A DNA stretch of 64,000 bases, taken from Bacteroides faecichinchillae JCM 17102. GTDB taxonomy: Bacteria > Bacteroidota > Bacteroidia > Bacteroidales > Bacteroidaceae. Shown in pieces: positions 58,099 through 64,000 of the stretch (position 1 is its first letter; the number at the start of each line of letters is the position of its first letter). The notes beneath the pieces were generated by a model that made no database searches, was not told where the DNA came from, and saw nothing but the letters and a program-made list of their open reading frames with translations. The position numbers and the translations under genes are program-made. Where the stretch lies: the NCBI RefSeq assembly GCF_000614145.1, contig NZ_BAKK01000009.1:1-64000 (forward strand), read 5' to 3'.

Positions 58099-60027
58099 AT
58101 GTCACGTTTTTTAATAGTGATTTTATTTATAGGTCTGTTTCATCTAGAACTATTTTCTGCTACAGGAAAAGTTCTTGTAGTTAGTTCTTACGGTACTGAC
58201 TATCAGTGGAGCAATACGATTATGGATGCTATTGGCAATCGGCTTAAAGAAGTTTATCCCTCGATTGAGTTCAGTCGTGAATTTCTATCTTCTGAGATGC
58301 AAGACGAATCTTATACTTGGGGGAAAAAGATGGGGGTGTTGTTAAGTAACTATCAAAAGAATCCACCGCGAGCTATCGTACTTGTCTCTGATGAGGCCTG
58401 GATGGGATATCAGGACGTTAATGTGGCAGAATTTAAAGATGTACCTCTTATTTTGTGTGCTGTGAAGCCTCATTCTATTTCTACTAGCGATTTTGCAGCG
58501 AAAAGAGATAGCCTCACTTTGAATGATTTCACTCCTACTATTGAAATGATGAAGCCTTATAAAGCTACTGCTGTGCTGAGAGAAATGAATACCTCAGGTT
58601 ATTTGTCGCTAATGGACAACCTGATTGTCGGGCTAAATCGTTTTGTGTTTATTACTGATAGTCGTTTTTACGGGGTTTATACACATTTACTTCTTCAACA
58701 GGAAGCAGAACGGAGTTATCCGCAAATTCCTGTTCAAAATATCGACGGAAGATTTATTAATACTGATTCTTTGCTTTCACTTTTACCTACTATACCTTCT
58801 ACTGCTGGAGTGTTGCTGACTTCCTGGCTGACAGGAGAATATGGGTTCGAATATTCGAAAGATTATTTGTATAGTCGGATGGAGAATAAATTGTCTACTC
58901 CGATTTTTATAACTAATAATATCGGATTGGATAAAGAATTCTTCATTGGAGGTTATTTAAATAAAGCTTCATTTTGGGGAAATAAGGCAGCTGATCTTTT
59001 ACTTGCGGTGCTTGGTGGTACGGTTCCAGAAAAGATTGTACCCGAAATTTATCACGATGACCAATGTCATATTGCGTGGAAAGTTTTTCATCATTACGAC
59101 CTCAATCCGGAAAAGCTTCCAGCCAAGGTAAAGTACTATAATGCACCTCAGGCGTTTTGGGTAGAATATAAATACTACATTATCGCTGTGATAGGAATAT
59201 TCATGATCTTTCTGCTGTTTTATATTTATACGCTTCGGAGTAACATCAAATTACAATATGCCAATGATAAATTGAAACAAGCACAAGAAGATTTGATTAT
59301 TGCTCTTCGAAAAGCAGAAGAATCAGATCGGCTGAAATCCGCTTTCCTGGCAAATATGAGCCATGAGATACGTACACCTTTGAATGCGATTGTCGGTTTC
59401 TCAGGAGTACTCGATGAGGTGGATACAAAAGAGGAACGTGATGAGTATGTAGAATTGATCCGTCGTAATAGCGACTTGTTATTACAGTTACTTTCTGACA
59501 TTCTTGATTTATCACGTATAGAAGCAGGGGTACTTGAATTTTCTTTTAGTCAGACGGATGCTTTTTATGTATGTAATAACGTTGTTACCTCACTTGCTAG
59601 TAAGTGTAGATCCGGTGTAGAACTTTATCTCAATGTTTCAGTTACTTCTATGCCACTTACTACGGATGTCAATCGCTTAATGCAGGTGCTTATTAATTTG
59701 GTGAACAATGCTATTAAGTTTACTTCAAAAGGAAGTATTGAGGTCGGTTATTTTTCTTATGACGATGAGTTGGTTGAGTTCTATGTGAAAGATACTGGTA
59801 TTGGAATTGCCACAGAAAAGCAGGCTGCTATTTTCGGACGTTTTAATAAACTAAATAGCTATGTGGAAGGAACAGGCTTGGGATTATCCATCTGCCAAAC
59901 CATTGTTAGTATGCTTGGGGGGAAGATGGGAGTTGAGTCGGAAGAGGGTGTAGGTTCCCGTTTTTGGTTTAGGATACGGAAAATACAAACCAGTGCTAAT
60001 GTTGATTCGGGAATTTATGTAGAATGA
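58099..60027 (+). CDS. sensor histidine kinase with periplasmic ABC-binding-protein-like domain
   Basis: 642 residues. Signal/anchor (FLIVILFIGLFHLELFSATG), then a periplasmic region of about 330 residues like ABC substrate-binding proteins (VLVVSSYGTDYQWSNTIMDA, FVFITDSRFYGVYTHLLLQQ). One TM helix lies near 355-375 (YYIIAVIGIFMIFLLFYIYT), then a coiled linker. HisKA has NMSHEIRTPLNAIVGFSG; HATPase has LINLVNNAIKFTS, DTGIGIATE and GTGLGLSICQ. No receiver domain is attached and no regulator is adjacent, so its partner is elsewhere. Ligand unknown. Confidence 0.92.
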   Translation: MSRFLIVILFIGLFHLELFSATGKVLVVSSYGTDYQWSNTIMDAIGNRLKEVYPSIEFSREFLSSEMQDESYTWGKKMGVLLSNYQKNPPRAIVLVSDEAWMGYQDVNVAEFKDVPLILCAVKPHSISTSDFAAKRDSLTLNDFTPTIEMMKPYKATAVLREMNTSGYLSLMDNLIVGLNRFVFITDSRFYGVYTHLLLQQEAERSYPQIPVQNIDGRFINTDSLLSLLPTIPSTAGVLLTSWLTGEYGFEYSKDYLYSRMENKLSTPIFITNNIGLDKEFFIGGYLNKASFWGNKAADLLLAVLGGTVPEKIVPEIYHDDQCHIAWKVFHHYDLNPEKLPAKVKYYNAPQAFWVEYKYYIIAVIGIFMIFLLFYIYTLRSNIKLQYANDKLKQAQEDLIIALRKAEESDRLKSAFLANMSHEIRTPLNAIVGFSGVLDEVDTKEERDEYVELIRRNSDLLLQLLSDILDLSRIEAGVLEFSFSQTDAFYVCNNVVTSLASKCRSGVELYLNVSVTSMPLTTDVNRLMQVLINLVNNAIKFTSKGSIEVGYFSYDDELVEFYVKDTGIGIATEKQAAIFGRFNKLNSYVEGTGLGLSICQTIVSMLGGKMGVESEEGVGSRFWFRIRKIQTSANVDSGIYVE

Positions 60028-60052
60028 GGTAAGAAGAATGGCTAAAATTGCC

Positions 60053-60060
60053 TACCTTTG
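60053..60060 (+). promoter_or_regulatory. -7 element for topB
   Basis: TACCTTTG, 24 bases before the ATG. It overlaps the end of the preceding transcript; no clear -33 box. Confidence 0.45.
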
Positions 60061-60084
60061 TGCGATAAATCAGAAAAATAGAGA

Positions 60085-62241
60085 ATGATAGTTTGCATAG
60101 CCGAAAAACCGTCTGTAGCGCGTGATATAGCCGATGTACTCGGTGCCCATACAAAGAAAGAAGGATATATAGAAGGAAACGGATATCAGGTGACCTGGAC
60201 ATTTGGTCATCTCTGTACCCTGAAAGAACCTCATGAATATACACAGGGATGGAAGTCATGGAGTCTAAGCAGTTTGCCGATGATTCCACCTCGTTTTGGT
60301 ATTAAGTTGATAGAAAATCCTACATACGAAAAACAATTTCATATTATCGAAGGGTTGATGCAGAATGCAGATGAGATTATCAACTGCGGTGATGCTGGCC
60401 AAGAAGGAGAATTGATTCAGCGTTGGGTGATGCAGAAAGCTGGAGCGCGTTGTCCGGTAAAACGTTTATGGATTTCTTCATTGACAGAAGAAGCGATCCG
60501 GGAAGGGTTTGCTAAACTGAAGGATCAGATGGAATTTCAGTCGTTGTATGAAGCAGGGCTATCTCGTGCGATGGGAGACTGGTTGCTGGGGATGAATGCC
60601 ACTCGTCTATACACAATTAAATATGGTCAAAATAAGCAGGTACTTTCTATTGGGCGTGTGCAGACCCCAACTTTAGCGTTGATTGTCAATCGGCAGTTAG
60701 AGATTGCTAATTTCCAGCCTAAGCAATATTGGGAGCTGAAAACCGTATATCGTGATACTACTTTTTCCGCATTAATCAGGAAGAGCGATGAAGAGATTGC
60801 TGCGGAAGAAGAAAAAAATGGTGGAAAAAAGAGAATAGAGAATCCGGGCATTGATCCTATTGCTAATCGTGAAGAGGGAGAGGCATTAGTAGACCGCATC
60901 AAGGATTTACCTTTTGTAGTTACTAGTGTCGGTAAGAAGGATGGTAAAGAGTATGCGCCCCGTTTGTTTGACCTGACTTCTCTTCAGGTAGAATGCAATA
61001 AAAAGTTTGCATATTCTGCCGATGAAACATTGAAATTGATTCAGTCTCTTTATGAAAAGAAAGTGGCTACTTATCCACGTGTAGATACCACCTTCTTGAG
61101 TGATGATATTTATCCGAAGTGTCCTGGAATCTTAAAAGGCCTTCGGGATTATGAAGTGCTGACTGCTCCGTTAGTTGGTACTACATTACCAAAGTCGAAA
61201 AAGGTATTTGATAATTCAAAAGTAACTGATCACCATGCTATTATTCCAACGGGGGTCTATCCGCAGAATCTAACTGATATGGAACGTCGTGTTTATGATC
61301 TGATAGCTCGTCGTTTCATTGCAGTATTTTATCCTGATTGTAAGATTTCCACTACGACCGTAATGGGTGAAGTGGATAAGATAGAGTTCAAGGTAACCGG
61401 TAAACAGATTTTGGAGCCGGGGTGGCGCATTGTTTTTGCAAAGGATGTAAAAGAACCTACTGAAGAGAAAGAAGGAGAGAGTGAGGATGTACTTCCTGCT
61501 TTTGTGAAAGGAGAGAGTGGACCTCACGTTCCTGATCTGAATGAGAAATGGACTCAACCACCTAAACCTTATACAGAGGCTACCTTGCTTCGTGCAATGG
61601 AAACTGCCGGAAAGTTGGTAGATAATGATGAATTGCGCGACGCACTGAAAGAAAATGGTATTGGTCGCCCGTCTACACGTGCTGCTATTATTGAGACTTT
61701 GTTCAAGCGGAATTACATTCGTAAGGAAAGAAAGAACCTTATTGCTACACCTACAGGAGTGGAGTTGGTACAGTTGATTCATGAAGAATTGTTGAAATCA
61801 GCGGAATTGACAGGTATCTGGGAGAAGAAATTACGTGAGATTGAAAAGAGAACATATGACGCCCGGCAATTTTTGGAAGAATTGAAGCAGATGGTGTCTG
61901 AAATTGTAATGAGTGTACTTTCTGATAATACGAATCGAAGGATTACTATTCAGGATGCTACTTCTCAGGTGGAAGAAAAAGAAAAGAAAGAACCTAAGAA
62001 ACGGGAAAGGAAACCGACTACTCCCAAAGAAAGTAAACCAAGGAATGAGGTAAAAAGGGAGAATAAGACTTTGATAAATGCAGAGAAAACTCCGGAATCT
62101 GCTTCGATTTTAGCTGTAGATTTGATAGTGGGACAACCATGTCCCTTGTGTGGTAAAGGCACAATTATTAAAGGAAAAACAGCTTATGGCTGTTCGGAAT
62201 GGAGAAGTGGATGTACTTACCGCAAGGCTTTTGAGTCATAA
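60085..62241 (+). CDS. topB: DNA topoisomerase III
   Basis: 718 residues. The Toprim domain opens MIVCIAEKPSVARDIADVLG and has CGDAGQEGELIQRWV. The core includes LSIGRVQTPTLALIVNRQ. The catalytic tyrosine is in VATYPRVDTTFLSDDIY. A zinc-finger-like tail has CPLCGKGTIIKG and YGCSEWRSGCTY, after a Lys/Glu-rich linker (TTPKESKPRNEVKRENK). Decatenates DNA. Bacteroides often carry extra topB copies on conjugative elements; I see no such element here, so this looks chromosomal. Confidence 0.95.
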   Translation: MIVCIAEKPSVARDIADVLGAHTKKEGYIEGNGYQVTWTFGHLCTLKEPHEYTQGWKSWSLSSLPMIPPRFGIKLIENPTYEKQFHIIEGLMQNADEIINCGDAGQEGELIQRWVMQKAGARCPVKRLWISSLTEEAIREGFAKLKDQMEFQSLYEAGLSRAMGDWLLGMNATRLYTIKYGQNKQVLSIGRVQTPTLALIVNRQLEIANFQPKQYWELKTVYRDTTFSALIRKSDEEIAAEEEKNGGKKRIENPGIDPIANREEGEALVDRIKDLPFVVTSVGKKDGKEYAPRLFDLTSLQVECNKKFAYSADETLKLIQSLYEKKVATYPRVDTTFLSDDIYPKCPGILKGLRDYEVLTAPLVGTTLPKSKKVFDNSKVTDHHAIIPTGVYPQNLTDMERRVYDLIARRFIAVFYPDCKISTTTVMGEVDKIEFKVTGKQILEPGWRIVFAKDVKEPTEEKEGESEDVLPAFVKGESGPHVPDLNEKWTQPPKPYTEATLLRAMETAGKLVDNDELRDALKENGIGRPSTRAAIIETLFKRNYIRKERKNLIATPTGVELVQLIHEELLKSAELTGIWEKKLREIEKRTYDARQFLEELKQMVSEIVMSVLSDNTNRRITIQDATSQVEEKEKKEPKKRERKPTTPKESKPRNEVKRENKTLINAEKTPESASILAVDLIVGQPCPLCGKGTIIKGKTAYGCSEWRSGCTYRKAFES

Positions 62242-62306
62242 TCTTGTGATTGAGATGTGACAATGGCGAATCTTTCTCCTATATACTAATTGTTTTGAGA
62301 ATGTAG

Positions 62307-63025
62307 TTATTGGTTGTCTGGTAATACCATTACCAGACGCAATCCGTAATTGATATCCCACCGAGGTGGATTGAAGCCATATCATAAAGTCTTAATTCAT
62401 TTGGCTTCTTTTTGCCCACACTTTGAGATACATAAGTATTTTCATTTCTAATTCTAATTCTGTACCAGGCTACTTCTGCCGGATTGTTGCTGCCGGCATA
62501 AATATAGTTTTTAGTGTTTACTCCTCCACGTGCTGCGTATTCCCATTCTGCTTCAAATGGTAATCGAAAAGGGAGTCCGCTCAACGTGGAAGGTTGTTTG
62601 GTGAATTACTCAGTATCAAACTAACAGATCTGATCTACTGGATGATCGCGTCTGTGCAGATTGGATGGATTCTTTCCTATAATAATATTCGTCTTGTGTT
62701 ACTTCGTAACGGTTTATAAAGAAAGAATTAACAGTTACGGGAAAGGCATTGTTTTCTCCCATGTTCGTTGTTCCACCTTGCTATATAGGCCATGTTTCAT
62801 AATATAATAGTGTATCACTTCCTTTTGTTCTTAATTCACAGTAGGTGACCAGTTTAGCGCATTTTCTAGTATTGAAGGAATAGTATCAATGATAATTCGG
62901 TCACGTTGGTATCTATCGTAAAAGCGATCCCATACAGGTTGTTCTTGTGCGGTGCTTGTTAATAATGTTGTTTCCAATAATAGGAAAAATATCGTTAGAA
63001 TTTGTTTCCTATATTTCTTTTCCAT
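62307..63025 (-). pseudogene. decayed formylglycine-generating-enzyme-like (SUMF1) gene
   Basis: Minus strand. Signal-bearing N-terminus (ILTIFFLLLETTLLTSTAQE), then fragments in changing frames: NAFPVTVNSFFINRYEVTQD, NPSNLHRRDHPVDQI, an in-frame stop, FRLPFEAEWEYAARGG, YIYAGSNNPAEVAWYR and KKPNELRLYDM. The middle of the C-terminal domain (the usual GNVWEW section) is deleted and the end INYGLRLVMVLP follows in another frame. Frameshifts, stops and an internal deletion prove decay. Intact relatives are secreted nonheme-iron or structural SUMF1-fold proteins. Confidence 0.85.
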
Positions 63026-63240
63026 AAGAGTTTTATATCTAGTATTGTATATTAGACAAGAAGCGATGAGAATAACTGCAAAATTAGTTCTTAAAGTAAT
63101 TTAATCTGCTTTTTTGAGTTTTTATTCCATTTATGGTCAAACTTCCTTTTTTTCTTTAAATTAGTCTAACTTTTCGGCATTAATCATTGTATAATTGTTC
63201 TCGTACAATAAGAATGTCAATAATTTAAATAGATGAGAAT

Positions 63241-64000
63241 ATGAAAAAGAAGTTGGTAGGAGTGGCTCTGTTATTAGTTGCTGTCTCTTTATGGAGTGTG
63301 CAGCCTGTAGGTGCTTGTACTCGAGCAGTCTATATTGGTCCTGACCAAATGGTAATAACTGGTCGTACTATGGATTGGAAAGAGGATATTATGTCTAATA
63401 TCTATGTGTTTCCGCGTGGAATGAAAAGGGCAGGGCATAATGAAGAGAAAACAGTGAACTGGACTTCTAAATATGGAAGTGTGATTGCGACTGGTTATGA
63501 TATCGGTACTTGTGATGGTATGAATGAAAAAGGTCTGGTAGCCAGTCTTCTTTTTCTGCCGGAATCTGTTTATTCGCTTCCGGGAGATACACGTCCGGCA
63601 ATGGGAATCAGTATCTGGACTCAATATGTGCTAGATAATTTTGCATCAGTGCGTGAAGCTGTAGATGAATTGAAAAAAGAAACTTTTCGGATTGACGCTC
63701 CCCGTATGCCGAATAACGGACCGGAGTCTACTTTACATCTTGCTATTACGGATGATAGCGGTAATACGGCAATTTTGGAATATCTGGACGGTAAGCTGAA
63801 TATTCATGAAGGAAAAGAATATCAGGTAATGACAAACTCTCCACGTTATGAAGACCAGTTGGCTATTAACGATTATTGGAAAGAAATAGGAGGGATACAA
63901 ATGCTTCCGGGGACAAATCGTTCAAGTGACCGCTTTGTTCGTGCTTCTTTCTATATTCATACAATTCCTCAGACTTCGGACGAGAAGATTGCAGTTCCCA
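63241..64000 (+). CDS. choloylglycine hydrolase family enzyme, N-terminal part
   Basis: The first 253 residues are in the window and the frame runs off the end. Signal peptide KKLVGVALLLVAVSLWSVQP ends at GA|C; Cys26 would become the N-terminal nucleophile of this Ntn-hydrolase. Further marks are VITGRTMDWKEDIM (substrate arginine and aspartate), YDIGTCDGMNEKGLVASLLF and the asparagine region MTNSPRYEDQ. The family includes bile salt hydrolases and penicillin V acylases. With a secreted form, bile salt hydrolase activity is plausible but not proven by sequence. Confidence 0.9.
   Translation, partial: MKKKLVGVALLLVAVSLWSVQPVGACTRAVYIGPDQMVITGRTMDWKEDIMSNIYVFPRGMKRAGHNEEKTVNWTSKYGSVIATGYDIGTCDGMNEKGLVASLLFLPESVYSLPGDTRPAMGISIWTQYVLDNFASVREAVDELKKETFRIDAPRMPNNGPESTLHLAITDDSGNTAILEYLDGKLNIHEGKEYQVMTNSPRYEDQLAINDYWKEIGGIQMLPGTNRSSDRFVRASFYIHTIPQTSDEKIAVP

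Noticed and set aside
62330..62584. Short SUMF1-like ORF as a functional gene
   Set aside because: No start at the domain boundary, missing core, and continuous with remnants on both sides.
1..64000. tRNA or rRNA genes, insertion sequences, phage or conjugative element genes
   Set aside because: No cloverleaf, rRNA, transposase, integrase or mobilisation genes were seen by eye in any gap; a tRNAscan and IS search would be decisive.

Overview
The window is a piece of a Bacteroides-type chromosome (gut Bacteroidales). The evidence is AT-rich DNA, promoters of the Bacteroides form TTTG-N19-TAnnTTTG, Bacteroidota-specific families (FecR/ECF sigma/TonB receptor with DUF4249 partner, RprX/RprY, DUF6078, BtuG/BtuH surface proteins), the methylmalonyl-CoA mutase pair used for propionate formation, and a choloylglycine-hydrolase-family enzyme. 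I do not name a species.

Layout. 1-4.8 kb (minus): an ECF sigma, FecR anti-sigma, TonB-dependent transducer and DUF4249 lipoprotein, read downstream of hemW. 6.4-15.4 kb: a secreted oxidoreductase, the EF-G paralogue EF-G2, the RprXY two-component pair, a tiny membrane protein, a MarR regulator with a visible promoter/operator, the rpsF-rpsR-rplI operon and a small lipoprotein. 15.5-21.1 kb: an acyl-CoA synthetase, divergent from an mtaB-acyltransferase-glycosyltransferase-mgsA operon. 21.3-30.7 kb: lipoproteins of unknown function, a HAD phosphatase, the lysS-gpsA-pgi group, a MATE exporter and a DUF6078 protein. 30.8-33.8 kb: a graveyard of decayed genes. 33.8-38.1 kb: an alpha-galactosidase, a Crp/Fnr-type regulator and a second MATE exporter with a perfect operator-like palindrome over its promoter. 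38.3-48 kb: a complete vitamin B12 acquisition locus (btuD, btuC, btuF, btuB, btuG, btuH) with two cobalamin riboswitches, plus cobQ. 48-53.2 kb: a large outer-membrane barrel protein, a cytidylate-kinase-like protein and an AspT/YidE-type transporter. 53.7-57.8 kb: mutA-mutB, a B12-dependent enzyme that gives the uptake locus an obvious customer. 58-64 kb: a sensor kinase, topB, a broken formylglycine-generating-enzyme-like gene and the start of a choloylglycine hydrolase.

Two kinds of damage must be kept apart. Nine otherwise intact genes carry ten small indels, nearly all single-base changes in short homopolymers and each restorable to a full-length family member by adding or removing one base. 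This looks like sequencing or assembly error. By contrast the 30.8-33.8 kb block and the 62.3-63.0 kb gene combine in-frame stops of several kinds, frameshifts, truncations and an internal deletion, which is true decay.

I find no convincing new enzymatic or defence system. The most unusual unexplained elements are non-coding: four 18-bp palindromes at an exact 22-bp period (30183-30266), a 42-bp near-perfect palindrome just upstream of a promoter (21919-21960), and a 22-bp perfect palindrome over the -33 region of a MATE promoter (38164-38185). Unrecognised coding material includes a two-domain duplicated lipoprotein and the decayed lipoprotein cluster.
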